Source: Burkholderia catarinensis (GTDB lineage Bacteria; Pseudomonadota; Gammaproteobacteria; Burkholderiales; Burkholderiaceae). Taken from it: a stretch of 64,000 nucleotides of DNA. How positions within the stretch are numbered: the first letter of the stretch is position 1; the number at the start of each line of letters is the position of its first letter. Under the pieces are notes generated by a model. It worked only from the letters and a program-made list of their open reading frames with translations, was not told where the DNA came from and ran no database searches. Shown piece after piece: positions 43,261-52,793 of this stretch. Location: the NCBI RefSeq assembly GCF_001883705.2, contig NZ_MDEQ02000022.1, positions 1-64,000 on the forward strand, in the 5' to 3' direction. A program made the translations under genes and the position numbers.

Positions 43261-44229
43261 GATTTTCATCCTTTGATATACAAAATAAGTTCATCTCGTT
43301 AACGAAACGAGCAAGGCGAATCGCCCTTCATAATCAGGTCGCTATGTCGTGATTTTTTAATGCGCGCTTGAAAACCAGACAAAAATCCGGGAGGGGATGG
43401 CTTTAATTTCAAGCTAGAACCGTACCATCGGTCTGGAATGGGCACGGACCAAGGCAGCGAAATTGACGTGCTCCGAAAGGCGAAGAGGTTTCGATAAAAC
43501 GTTTCAGGCGCGCAACGTGACCGGCATCGCGAGTTCAATCGGATAAACGACCAAATCCTGTTCGTACGATTCAGGGAAAACCAATTCTTCCCCGAATTCC
43601 ACAGATAGCCGCACGCAATGGCTTCGTGCGATTCACGCGTGCAACGGCAACGGAAGAGCCGGATTTTTCGGGTTCGGCGCAAGTCTGTCCTGCCCGTGAC
43701 CGCCGGAATCGCGTGACGATTTCCCGACGGCGACGGCCGGGGTCCGACGGAGGACCTGAAAATGACTTCTCATCAGACCGGTCGGCCGCGTGTTTCAGCA
43801 CTGAAACATTTGGCCCGGATTCGATGGGTCGATCCTGCGCGGCACACGCGGACGCCCGGAAGCTCAAGGGTGGCGCCGCGATGGCGCACGACTTGCTTGA
43901 TGAGCAGTGGATCGAGAAGACGGTGCGCTGGGAGCACCGCGAGGCGCTGGATCGGGAACGCCTGCAAACGTTGAGGAATGTAGAGACGAAAACAAGCAGG
44001 CGGGGGAAACCGGCTTTCAAAAGTCATCCACTGAACACGTTGCATTCTTGATGATGTTGCGTGGTCGCATCGAAAAAGCGCGAGGCCTGGCAGCGTCTTG
44101 TGCGAGCGACGAAAGTCTGTACGGCGCAAGCCGCAAAGTGGAAGTGACGGGGTCGACGAAGACGGGGAACGTTTCGTCTTACGTTGGTACGGCGGAAATA
44201 ATCAAATACAAGATAACAGCGCGGGATGA
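43261..44229. other. Large divergent promoter region of the polysaccharide locus, ~970 bp
   Basis: No convincing gene. The first 350 bp are AT-richer than the flanks, as expected for promoters, with a small hairpin CTCGTT/AACGAG near 43294. A plus-strand frame from 43907 to 44233 ends in an ATGA overlap with nfrB but has weak coding character; another from 43881 to 44051 begins MAHDLLDEQWIEKTVRWEHR. Both could be small genes; neither is called. Confidence 0.5.
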
Positions 44230-46191
44230 ATGATGGATAATATGATATGGAGTGCGTATTTATATGCACTCGACATCGTCACCATTGTGACCGCAATCGT
44301 CATCCTCGTCAGCACACTGGACGACCTTACGCTTGACGCCTGTTACTGGTTGTTCGAAATCGGGCGCATTCTGCGTCGCGAAAAATCGCCGACGATCGAT
44401 ATCGGCATGCTGCGCGCCCAGGAAGAGCGGCATCTGGCGCTCATGGTGCCGGCCTGGAAAGAGTATGACGTGATCGCCAAGATGATCGAAAACACGTTGG
44501 CGACCATCGAGTACGAGCGATATGTCATCTTCGTCGGCACCTATCACAACGACGCCGAAACCACGGCCGAGGTCGAACGGATGGTCCGCCGCTATCCGGG
44601 CAGGGTGACGCGCGCAACGGTCATGAACGACGGGCCGACCTGCAAGGCAGACTGCCTGAACTGGATCATCGAAGCCATCCTGCACTACGAAGGGGTCCAT
44701 CATATTCAGTTCGCGGGCGTCGTCATGCACGACTGCGAAGATGTCATTCATCCGGTCGAACTCAAGTACCTCAACCATGCGGTTGCGGATAGCGACCTGA
44801 TCCAGCTTCCTGTGCTGTCGTTGCCCCGGAAATGGAACGAGTTCGTCGCCGGATGCTATCTGGACGACTTCAGCGAAACCCACCAGAAGGACGTGCCGGT
44901 GCGGGCCCGCCTGACCGGCATCGTCCCGGGCGCAGGCGTTGCGTCGTGCTATAGCCGGCGCTCGATCGAAGCGGCGATGAAGGAGCGCGACGGTTGTCCG
45001 TTCAACACCAGCTCGCTGACCGAGGACTACGACTTCAGCTTCCGGCTGAGGGACCTGGGCATGAAGGAAACCTTTGCCCGCTTTCCGCTTTCGGATATCG
45101 CGCGTGATGCAGGGGCCGGGCGCTCAAAGGGCGGCGGCGTCAATCGAAACCTGTTGGCCACGCGCGAGTATTTTCCAAAAACATTTCGCACCGCTTACCG
45201 GCAGCGTGCACGCTGGATCCTCGGCATTGCGTTTCAGGGCTGGGAGCAACTCGGCTGGAAGGGCAGCCCCCTCACCCGCTACATGTTCTTCCACGATCGC
45301 AAGGGCATCGTGACATCGCTGTTTTCGGTGATTGCCTATGGCGTGCTGGTCAACTTCCTGTTGCTGGCCGCGCTTCAGAAAGCCGGTCATGTCATCCCAG
45401 TCAGCGCCCCTCTCGTCACGATCAGCACATGGATCACTCCGCTGCTATGGGTGAACACGGTCATGCTGTTTGCCCGCGCCGGGCAGCGCTACCACTTTGT
45501 CAGCAAGCTGAACGGCCCGGTCCAGGGGCTGCTCTCGATTCCGAGGATGTTCGTCAACAACCTGATCAATTTCTATGCGGTTTGCCGCGCGTGGCGCATC
45601 TATCTCGGCCACCTGGCAAGCGGCAAGCCTATCGCATGGGACAAGACCAGTCATACCTACCTGTCGAACGAAGCGCTCGGGAAGGTGCGCCTCAAGATCG
45701 GCGAGATCCTGGTCGGCTGGGGCGTGGTCACGCTGGAGCAACTGCATGCAAGCCTGGAGAAACAGCTGACATGCGGCAAGCGGCTGGGCGAACTGTTGAT
45801 CGAAGGCAGTGTGGTCTCCACCGAGTCGCTGGCGGATGCGATCGCGGAGCAAGCCGATCTCCCCCGGGTGAGCCTGGGCAATGTGGCGGTGGGCCACTTC
45901 GCGGACTCGCTCGCATTCGAGCTGCAGTACGCGTATCGGGCTGTCCCGTTTTCAACCGCGGACGACGGAACGTTGAACGTTGCGGTCGGGCGGCCGCTTA
46001 CGCAGGACGAACAGGACGTCGTGCGGCGCGGCGCCAGAGCGAAGGTGGCCTATTTCATTGCCTGCGATGCGGAGATTACCGCCGAACTCGCGCGGCACTC
46101 GCGCTTCGTCGAACTCGCACGCGTACGCGACGGCGATCAGGCGACGCCGCAGGCATCTCCAATGCAAAAACCATCGGGAGAACAGGCATGA
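44230..46191 (+). CDS. nfrB: NfrB-like membrane glycosyltransferase with C-terminal MshEN domain
   Basis: 653 residues; ATGs at 44230 and 44233 share a weak GGGA ribosome site. N-terminal transmembrane helix (ALDIVTIVTAIVILVSTLDD), then a GT2 catalytic domain: MVPAWKEYDVIAKMIENTLA, VMHDCEDVIHPVEL with the acidic metal site, SLTEDYDFSFRLRDLG, and QRARWILGIAF. Four or five more helices follow. The C-terminus (from ~residue 485) contains tandem motifs KIGEILVGWGVVTLEQLHAS and RLGELLIEGSVVSTESLADA, the two-part MshEN signature that binds c-di-GMP. This is the domain order of E. coli NfrB, which builds the phage N4 receptor glycan under c-di-GMP control. Its stop overlaps the nfrA-like start. Confidence 0.9.
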   Translation: MMDNMIWSAYLYALDIVTIVTAIVILVSTLDDLTLDACYWLFEIGRILRREKSPTIDIGMLRAQEERHLALMVPAWKEYDVIAKMIENTLATIEYERYVIFVGTYHNDAETTAEVERMVRRYPGRVTRATVMNDGPTCKADCLNWIIEAILHYEGVHHIQFAGVVMHDCEDVIHPVELKYLNHAVADSDLIQLPVLSLPRKWNEFVAGCYLDDFSETHQKDVPVRARLTGIVPGAGVASCYSRRSIEAAMKERDGCPFNTSSLTEDYDFSFRLRDLGMKETFARFPLSDIARDAGAGRSKGGGVNRNLLATREYFPKTFRTAYRQRARWILGIAFQGWEQLGWKGSPLTRYMFFHDRKGIVTSLFSVIAYGVLVNFLLLAALQKAGHVIPVSAPLVTISTWITPLLWVNTVMLFARAGQRYHFVSKLNGPVQGLLSIPRMFVNNLINFYAVCRAWRIYLGHLASGKPIAWDKTSHTYLSNEALGKVRLKIGEILVGWGVVTLEQLHASLEKQLTCGKRLGELLIEGSVVSTESLADAIAEQADLPRVSLGNVAVGHFADSLAFELQYAYRAVPFSTADDGTLNVAVGRPLTQDEQDVVRRGARAKVAYFIACDAEITAELARHSRFVELARVRDGDQATPQASPMQKPSGEQA

Positions 46192-47882
46192 AACGCGCGA
46201 GACTCCCGATCGCGGCCAGCCTCAAGCGCTGCGCCCGGCTGAGCGCATTGGCGATCGCCGTGTCGCTCGCCTGGCAGGCGCCGGCATCCGCCGCCCAGCC
46301 ACTGACGCCCAAAGCCTATCGGCTCGCCGATGGCGCCTACAAGGCGATCAATGCCGGCGACCTGCCCCGCGCGGAAGACTACGCGTCGCGCGCCCTCAAG
46401 GTTCAGCCTGGCAGCGAACAGCTCGGCCTGCTGTTCGTGGATGTACTCAGGCGGGAAGGAAAAGTCGACGAAGCGGACGCGATGGTGGAATCGCTGCGCG
46501 TTCGTTTTCCGAAAAGCGCCGCGGTACTGGCGCAGCATGGCTACCTGGCGCAGCGGCAGATGCATTACGACGTCGCGTGCAGCGATTTCTCGGCCGCCGT
46601 CGCGATCGGGAAATGGAGCAAGGAACAGCAGCGCAACCTGCGTCTCGCGTGGTCGGACAGTGCGCTCGCGGCCAATCGTCCGCATGAAGCCGGCATTGCA
46701 CTGGCGCCGCTGGCCGATGAAAAATCAGCCTTGATTCAGTTGCGTATCGCGCAATTGAGCTTGCAGGCAGGCGACCGAGAAAGCGCGATCCGCATGGCGG
46801 ACCTGGCCGCCGGCGACGCGTCGACCGATGCCGAGCGGAACATGGCCGCGTCGATCGCGGCGCAGGCGCGGCAAACCGATCAGTCCCCTCAGGCGCCGGT
46901 GGACGATACCGCGCAACAGAAGTTGCAGCAGGCCTACGACCTCCTGCGCGAACACAAGGATCGCGAGGCGCTCGACGCATTTCAGGAGGGTTTCGACGGT
47001 GGCGCCGGCAACGCGATGAACTACGCGGACGCGGGCTATGCCGCCAAGCGCATCGGCTTGAACGAGCAGTCCGTCCAGTTGTTCGAACACAGTCTCGACG
47101 CCGATCAAAACGAACACGCATTCGATGCGCAACACAAGTTCGGCTATCGGCGGGAAGTCGAGCAGCTTCAGCGCACCTGGGGTTTCGTGCTGAGCGCGCC
47201 CTACCAGTCGGCCGCGTTCGGCCCGCAAGGCACCATCAGCGTGTTGCAGCCGGGTATCGAGGCGTATTGGCAGCCGCCGAAGATCGGCTATCGGAACGGA
47301 CGCATCCTGCAGTTTTTCGTGCGCGGATACGGCACGGCCTACGACGGCGAGGGCAACGTGACCGGCATGCCGACCGTACAGGGTTCGGTGGGCGCACGCT
47401 ACAAGCCGCTGCCCGATCAGAACGTCGTGTTGACCGCCGAGCGGCTTTTCCACGTCGGCAGCCTGTCGATGACGGACTGGCTGATGCGTCTCGGCTATTC
47501 ATCGGAAGCCGGCACCGACCTGAGGGTCACCGAGCCGAGCTGGCGCAGCTGGCAGGCTTATGTCGAAGGTGCGTACTTCATCAAGGCTGGCCGGTACATC
47601 ATTTATTCGGAGTTGCGTTACGGGCACACGTGGCGTTTGCCGATGCTCAGCGACCGGCTGACCGTCTACCCGCACGTCGCGGTGGCCGGCGATCACGACA
47701 ATCGTCAGCAGGACAAGACGGCAATCGGCGCGGGGCCCGGCATCCAGTTGCGGTACTGGTTTCGCGAAGGGCCGTATAGCGCACCGGCGAGCTATCTGGA
47801 TGTCACGGTGCAATATCGATTCCCGTTGACGTCAGCGGCACGCGCACGTGGTCTCGTGGTACGCGCGACATTGTGGTTCTGA
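46188..47882 (+). CDS. nfrA: NfrA-like outer-membrane TPR/barrel protein
   Basis: 564 residues; the ATG overlaps the nfrB stop (ATGA at 46188-46191). Signal peptide ending ASA-AQ. The first ~330 residues are TPR-type helical repeats (AYKAINAGDLPRAEDYASRA, LLREHKDREALDAFQEGF). The C-terminal ~210 residues are amphipathic beta strands (GRILQFFVRGYGTAYDGE, AGRYIIYSELRYGHTWRL) ending VRATLWF with a C-terminal aromatic for BAM insertion. In E. coli NfrA exports or displays the glycan and is the N4 receptor protein; this protein is shorter, but the layout is the same. It very likely exports the polymer made by the upstream gene. Confidence 0.85.
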   Translation: MKRARLPIAASLKRCARLSALAIAVSLAWQAPASAAQPLTPKAYRLADGAYKAINAGDLPRAEDYASRALKVQPGSEQLGLLFVDVLRREGKVDEADAMVESLRVRFPKSAAVLAQHGYLAQRQMHYDVACSDFSAAVAIGKWSKEQQRNLRLAWSDSALAANRPHEAGIALAPLADEKSALIQLRIAQLSLQAGDRESAIRMADLAAGDASTDAERNMAASIAAQARQTDQSPQAPVDDTAQQKLQQAYDLLREHKDREALDAFQEGFDGGAGNAMNYADAGYAAKRIGLNEQSVQLFEHSLDADQNEHAFDAQHKFGYRREVEQLQRTWGFVLSAPYQSAAFGPQGTISVLQPGIEAYWQPPKIGYRNGRILQFFVRGYGTAYDGEGNVTGMPTVQGSVGARYKPLPDQNVVLTAERLFHVGSLSMTDWLMRLGYSSEAGTDLRVTEPSWRSWQAYVEGAYFIKAGRYIIYSELRYGHTWRLPMLSDRLTVYPHVAVAGDHDNRQQDKTAIGAGPGIQLRYWFREGPYSAPASYLDVTVQYRFPLTSAARARGLVVRATLWF

Positions 47883-47922
47883 GCAACTGCGCTGACGCTT
47901 GGGTTACACACGGATGGGGCGA

Positions 47923-48891
47923 TCAGTTCGGCGACTTGAGCGTGATGATCGTTTGACGCAGCAACTGGAAGTACGAGCTCGTCGAGTACGGGAGCATTTG
48001 CTCGGCATAGTTCCACCAGAAGAACCCGCCGATGAAACGCGGATCGGCCATGCTGTTGACCATCGGGTAATAGGTTTTGATCAGGTTCTGCTGCACCGAA
48101 GCCGGCGCGGCGGTGTCCGACGTGCCGATTTCCCCGAAGCCGACCTTCGCGTTCGGGAAGATGCTTTCCAGCGCCGCAAAATCGTTTTTCCACGACGGAC
48201 TCAGCCCCGGGCAATCCTGATACGGGTAGTAGCTGAACAGTGCATAGTCGGCCTGCTGGCGAACCGTCGACGACAGGAAAGCCGTCGGCCACGTCTTCCA
48301 GTAATCCTGGGGCTTCTCCCAGCAGTTGTTGCCCTTGCTGTCGTCGTTGTAGTACAGCGTGATGGCCGTCTTGCCGCCGTTCGATTTGACGATCGTGTTG
48401 GCCGCGGCGACCATCTGGCCGATCTGCTGCTCTTCCGAATTGACCACGGTGTTCGTACCGCTCGGGTCGTTACGCAGCCATTCGCCGTTGATTTCGTTGG
48501 CGATCTCCCACACGTCGACCGTGTTCTTCAACTGCGACACCAGCTCCTGCGTCCTCGCTTTATACGTGGCGAGATCCGTCGGGAAATAGTAAGAATCGTA
48601 GACTTCGCCCATCACATACGCGACCGCGTGCAGGCGCAGCAAAGGGGCATAGTAGTCGGCGGCAGACGTACCCGGATCGAACACGACACGCACGGTGGGC
48701 TTGTACGGCAGGTTCTGCAGCGACGCGACGATCGCATCGAGCTTCGTCAGGTCGTCGAGCGTCACGCCGTAGACCGGATTCTTCAGAGGTTCGACCTGGG
48801 CTTCAGCGGACCGGGATAAAGGCATCAGCCCGGCATAAGCGACGCATGCGGCAATGGCCGTGCGCGAGAGGTTTTTTGTCAGTCTATTCAA
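47923..48891 (-). CDS. Secreted clan-A glycoside hydrolase-like protein
   Basis: 322 residues with a signal peptide ending AEA-Q. The (beta/alpha)8 fold of clan GH-A is indicated by DVWEIANEINGEW with the acid/base Glu133 after Asn, and KVGFGEIGTSD with the likely nucleophile Glu253; MGEVYDSYYFPTDLATYKAR and GGFFWWNYAEQM are also typical. It resembles GH39/GH5-type enzymes. Convergent with nfrA, 40 bp away. It probably trims or degrades the locus's own polymer, as PslG does for Psl. Confidence 0.8.
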   Translation of the reverse strand: MNRLTKNLSRTAIAACVAYAGLMPLSRSAEAQVEPLKNPVYGVTLDDLTKLDAIVASLQNLPYKPTVRVVFDPGTSAADYYAPLLRLHAVAYVMGEVYDSYYFPTDLATYKARTQELVSQLKNTVDVWEIANEINGEWLRNDPSGTNTVVNSEEQQIGQMVAAANTIVKSNGGKTAITLYYNDDSKGNNCWEKPQDYWKTWPTAFLSSTVRQQADYALFSYYPYQDCPGLSPSWKNDFAALESIFPNAKVGFGEIGTSDTAAPASVQQNLIKTYYPMVNSMADPRFIGGFFWWNYAEQMLPYSTSSYFQLLRQTIITLKSPN

Positions 48892-49342
48892 AACACTTTC
48901 CGTCTTAAAGTAAGAAGAAGCGAGATTTTAGACGAAAATAAAAGATAATTATCGGACGATACCGGAAGTAGCGGACCCCGAAAACATCATGCGGCCGACA
49001 CCGATGGCGGGCGCCCGGGCATCGCACCAGCGACGTTGTTATGCGATGCTGATCAAATGCGCGATGCGATCCGGTCGAGCGGCGCAACGATGCGACCGCC
49101 GTGATGCGCGACCGGATGATCGGGCATGCGCCATCGCGTGGGAATCAAATCGCGGCGATTGTTTCGTCACGTGCGTTGCGCCCTCACGGCCCTTGCGGTC
49201 GTGACCGTTGTTAAAGTGACTGCCGGCGTGCATCGCAATATTCGAAGCGATGGCCGGGTCTTCCCTCCGACGGATACACGCTGAATCGTCGATAAATCGG
49301 GTATTCCCAAATCCGCACAAATCGGTAATCTACGAGGCTTCA
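48892..49342. other. Intergenic region, 451 bp
   Basis: The first ~70 bp are AT-rich and contain probable minus-strand promoter elements of the glycosidase (TAAAAT around 48926). I see no gene in the remainder. Confidence 0.5.
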
Positions 49343-49963
49343 GTGAACGAAAAAGCCTCGCTGCCTGCTGAATGCAACCATTCGGATCGCTCCATGACTG
49401 AGCCTCGCCTGACATTCCTTGACCAGAATGAATGGGAAAACTGGTTGACTCAAAACGGCAGTACCTCGACCGGGATATGGCTGCGCCTTGCCAAAAAGGG
49501 CGCCGGGCAGCCGACCTTCACTTACGAACAGGCGCTGGAAAGTGCCCTTTGTCATGGCTGGATCGACGGCCAAAAACAGACTGAAAGCGAAGAATACTGG
49601 TTGCAACGCTTCACTCGACGTTCCGCAAAAAGCATCTGGTCCAGGCTCAACAAAGAGCGGGCCGAAGCGCTGATCGCCGCAGGCAGAATGCTTCCTTCGG
49701 GTATGCGGGAAATCGAGAAAGCCAAAGAGGATGGCCGCTGGGAGGCCGCCTATACGTCCGCCAGCAACTCGATCGTGCCGGACGACCTGCAGGCCGCACT
49801 GGATGCGAATCCCAAGGCCAGCGCATTCTTCGCGACGCTGAGCGGCCGAAACCGCTACGCCATCCTGTTTCGGATACAGAACGCCAAAATGCCCGCAACG
49901 CGGGTGCGCAAGATCGAGGAGTTCATCGGCATGCTGAATCGCGGCGAAACCATTCATCCCTAG
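49343..49963 (+). CDS. YdeI/OmpD-associated family protein
   Basis: About 206 residues. I favour the GTG at 49343 because GAGG lies five bases upstream; the ATG at 49394 has no ribosome site but is where similarity begins (LTFLDQNEWENWLTQNGSTS). The family pattern includes GIWLRLAKKGAGQPTFTYEQ, ALESALCHGWIDGQKQ, the double Phe-Thr/Arg segment QRFTRRSAKSIWSRLNKERA and a C-terminal TRVRKIEEFIGMLNRGE. Its function is uncertain; members are linked to antimicrobial-peptide resistance or to a DUF1905-like domain. Confidence 0.85.
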   Translation: MNEKASLPAECNHSDRSMTEPRLTFLDQNEWENWLTQNGSTSTGIWLRLAKKGAGQPTFTYEQALESALCHGWIDGQKQTESEEYWLQRFTRRSAKSIWSRLNKERAEALIAAGRMLPSGMREIEKAKEDGRWEAAYTSASNSIVPDDLQAALDANPKASAFFATLSGRNRYAILFRIQNAKMPATRVRKIEEFIGMLNRGETIHP

Positions 49964-50037
49964 ACCAGGAAGCTCGACAGCCGGCGACCGACTGAATCAA
50001 ACACGGGCATCCTCTGCGCAATACCGGTAAGCAGCAC

Positions 50038-50330
50038 CTACGCCGGTTCGTCAATTGCAGTACTTCGGGTCAGCGTCTCCCAGGCATCAAAATCCCTGAC
50101 CATAGCGGCAAGCTGTTTGCGCGCGAGGTCAAGTGCGTCGGCCCCAGCAGCAGGTGGAACGGCGGGTGCTTCGCCTTCAGCGCCTCGATGATCGCAAGCG
50201 CGCCTTTCGTCGGATCGTTCTGCTGCTTCCCGTCCGAGGCGAGCAGCGCATCGCGTTGCTTGCCCAGGGTGGAAGCGAACTGGGGAAGACCCAAGCGGAT
50301 CAGCAGGCCAGAGGTGTTGCATTGACCGGT
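50038..50330 (-). pseudogene. Frameshifted 3' remnant of an SDR gene
   Basis: Two adjacent minus-strand frames read as one broken C-terminus. The first gives KQQNDPTKGALAIIEALKAK then HPPFHLLLG; a frame change near 50140 leads to ADALDLARKQLAAMVRDFDA then WETLTRSTAIDEPA and a stop. This is the usual ending of oxidoreductases of the short-chain type (PTKGA...PPFHLLLG.DAL). The Rossmann part is missing. It abuts the malic enzyme gene, suggesting deletion of the 5' part. Confidence 0.75.
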
Positions 50331-50357
50331 TGAATCCCCCCCACAAGTTCCAATCAA

Positions 50358-52658
50358 TCAGGCAGACGCATTGCGATTGGCCTCAATCACCGTCAACGCC
50401 GCCATGTTCACGATCCGCCGCACCGTCGAACTCGACGTGAGGATGTTCACCGGCGCGTTGACACCCAGCAGGAACGGCCCGACCGCCACATTGCTGCCCG
50501 CCTCGGTCTTGAGCAGGTTGTACGCGATGTTCCCCGCGTCCACGTTCGGGCAGACGAGCAGATTGGCCGCCCCCTTGAGCGGCGACATCGGCAGAAGACG
50601 CAACCGCAAGCCTTCGTCGAGCGCACAGTCGCCGTGCATCTCGCCGTCCGCCTGGATGTCGGGGGCCTGCTCCCGGACGATCTCCAGCGCCCGGCGCATC
50701 TTCACGCCCGAAGCGGCGCTGCCCGAACCGAAGTTCGACCGCGACAGCAACGCAGCCTTCGGCGTGAGGTTCAGCCACTCCATCTGCCGGGCCGCGGCAA
50801 TCGTGAATTCCGCGATCTGCTCCGCATCGGGATCGTCATTGATGTGCGTATCCACCAACGCCACCGTCCGTTGATCGAGCAACAGAATGTTCATCGCCGC
50901 GTAGGTCGAAGCCCCCGGCTTCTTGCCGATCACTTCGTCGACGAACCGCAGGTGGTTGTGATACTCGCCCACCGTCCCGCAAATCATCCCGTCCGCATCG
51001 CCGAGCCGCACCATCATCGCGCCGATCAGGGTCAGGCGGCGGCGCATTTCAACGCGCGCCATTTCCTTCGAAATACCGTCCCGGCACCGCAGTTCCCAAT
51101 ACGTCGTCCAGTATTGCGGGAAGCGCTCGTCGTATTCCGGATTGGTCACTTCGACATCCTGACCGAGTCGCAGGCGCAAGCCGAACCGCTCGATGCGCGC
51201 CAGCAGCACCTCCGGGCGCCCGACCAGGATCGGACGCGCGAGCTTCTCGTCGACGATCACCTGCACCGCGCGGAGTACGCGCTCGTCCTCGCCTTCGGTG
51301 AAGACGATACGTGCCTTGCCGCCGTCACGCACCAGCTGGCGCGCCGTCGCGAACAACGGCTTCATGAACGCGCCGGAGTGATAGACGAATTGCTGCAGTT
51401 GCTCGACATACGCGTCGAGATCCGTCAGCGGGCGCGTCGCCACGCCGCCTTCCATCGCCGCCTTGGCCACGGCCGGTGCGATACGCACGATCAGGCGCGG
51501 ATCGAACGGCTTCGGGATCAGGTATTGCGCGCCGAACGCCACGTCGTATGCGCCATAGGCCGCCGCGACGACTTCGTTCTGCTCTTCCTCGGCCAGCCCC
51601 GCGATCGCGTGAACCGCGGCGATCTCCATTTCGCGGGTGATCGTCGTCGCGCCCACGTCCAGCGCGCCGCGGAAAATGTACGGGAAGCAGAGGACGTTGT
51701 TGACCTGGTTCGGGTAGTCCGAGCGGCCCGTCGCGATGACGACGTCGTCGCGCGTCGCATGCGCCAGCTCCGGAAAGATTTCCGGCGTCGGATTCGCCAG
51801 CGCGAGAATCAGCGGACGCGGCGCCATCTCCTTCAGCATCTCCGCGCTCAGGATGCCGCCGACCGACAGGCCCAGGAACACATCCGCGCCGCCGATCACC
51901 TCCGACAGCCTGCGCGCATCGGTTTCCTGCGCAAAGCGCGACTTGGCCGGGTCCATCAGCACGGTACGGCCGCGATAGACGACGCCTTCGATATCGGTCA
52001 CCCAGATGTTTTCAACCGGCAGCCCGAGGTCGACCAGCAAGTCCAGGCAGGCCAGCGCGGCCGCCCCGGCCCCCGACGTCACGACCTTCACCTCCGAGAT
52101 CGACTTCCCGACGACCTTCAGCCCGTTGATGAACGCAGCGGAGACGGTAATGGCGGTGCCGTGCTGGTCGTCGTGGAAGACGGGAATCTTCATGCGTTCG
52201 CGCAGCTTCTGCTCGACCGTGAAGCATTCCGGCGCCTTGATGTCCTCGAGGTTGATGCCGCCGAACGTGGGTTCGAGGCCGGCGATGATGTCGACCAGCT
52301 TGTCCGGGTCGGTCTCGTTGATCTCGATGTCGAACACGTCGATCCCCGCGAACTTCTTGAACAGGACGGCCTTGCCTTCCATGACCGGCTTGGATGCGAG
52401 CGGGCCGATGTTGCCCAGACCGAGCACCGCGGTGCCGTTCGTGATCACGCCCACCAGGTTGCCGCGGCTCGTGAAGCGATGCGCCTGCAGCGGATCGGCT
52501 GCGATCGACTCGCACACGCTCGCCACGCCGGGCGTATAGGCCAGTGCCAGATCGCGCTGGGTCACGAGCGGCTTGCTCGCGACGACCGAGATCTTTCCGG
52601 GGGTCGGAAACTCGTGATAGTCGAACGCTGCCTGCTGCTGTGTCTCTGTCTGCTTCAT
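50358..52658 (-). CDS. maeB: NADP-dependent malic enzyme, MaeB type (phosphotransacetylase fusion)
   Basis: 766 residues, the usual MaeB length. The malic domain spans ~1-430: HEFPTPGKISVVASKPL, LALAYTPGVASVCESIAADP, FHDDQHGTAITVSAAFINGL, the nucleotide fold KVVTSGAGAAALACLDLLVD and GRSDYPNQVNNVLCFPYIFR. The rest is a phosphotransacetylase-like domain (KARIVFTEGEDERVLRAVQV) that is usually regulatory and not catalytic. It decarboxylates malate to pyruvate with NADPH. A LysR gene diverges from it upstream. Confidence 0.97.
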   Translation of the reverse strand: MKQTETQQQAAFDYHEFPTPGKISVVASKPLVTQRDLALAYTPGVASVCESIAADPLQAHRFTSRGNLVGVITNGTAVLGLGNIGPLASKPVMEGKAVLFKKFAGIDVFDIEINETDPDKLVDIIAGLEPTFGGINLEDIKAPECFTVEQKLRERMKIPVFHDDQHGTAITVSAAFINGLKVVGKSISEVKVVTSGAGAAALACLDLLVDLGLPVENIWVTDIEGVVYRGRTVLMDPAKSRFAQETDARRLSEVIGGADVFLGLSVGGILSAEMLKEMAPRPLILALANPTPEIFPELAHATRDDVVIATGRSDYPNQVNNVLCFPYIFRGALDVGATTITREMEIAAVHAIAGLAEEEQNEVVAAAYGAYDVAFGAQYLIPKPFDPRLIVRIAPAVAKAAMEGGVATRPLTDLDAYVEQLQQFVYHSGAFMKPLFATARQLVRDGGKARIVFTEGEDERVLRAVQVIVDEKLARPILVGRPEVLLARIERFGLRLRLGQDVEVTNPEYDERFPQYWTTYWELRCRDGISKEMARVEMRRRLTLIGAMMVRLGDADGMICGTVGEYHNHLRFVDEVIGKKPGASTYAAMNILLLDQRTVALVDTHINDDPDAEQIAEFTIAAARQMEWLNLTPKAALLSRSNFGSGSAASGVKMRRALEIVREQAPDIQADGEMHGDCALDEGLRLRLLPMSPLKGAANLLVCPNVDAGNIAYNLLKTEAGSNVAVGPFLLGVNAPVNILTSSSTVRRIVNMAALTVIEANRNASA

Positions 52659-52793
52659 GTTTTGGGTCCCGGCGTGGGCGCCAGGCCAGTCCCGGCGCGA
52701 TCCATGAAGAGGATTCTAGGGATCCGCCATAACGTGATGATTCTGTTTTAATATCGGCCCATCACTTTTTCATGATGAATACATGACCAGTCA

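Noticed and set aside
43294..43310. Hairpin CTCGTT/AACGAG as a terminator
   Set aside because: Short stem, no T-run, and located upstream of the genes it would serve.
43907..44233. 108-codon frame overlapping the nfrB start by ATGA
   Set aside because: The overlap is suggestive, but the composition is not protein-like and there is no ribosome site or homologue I recognise. Left inside the intergenic note.
50634..52751. Plus-strand open frame of 705 codons
   Set aside because: Antisense to maeB.
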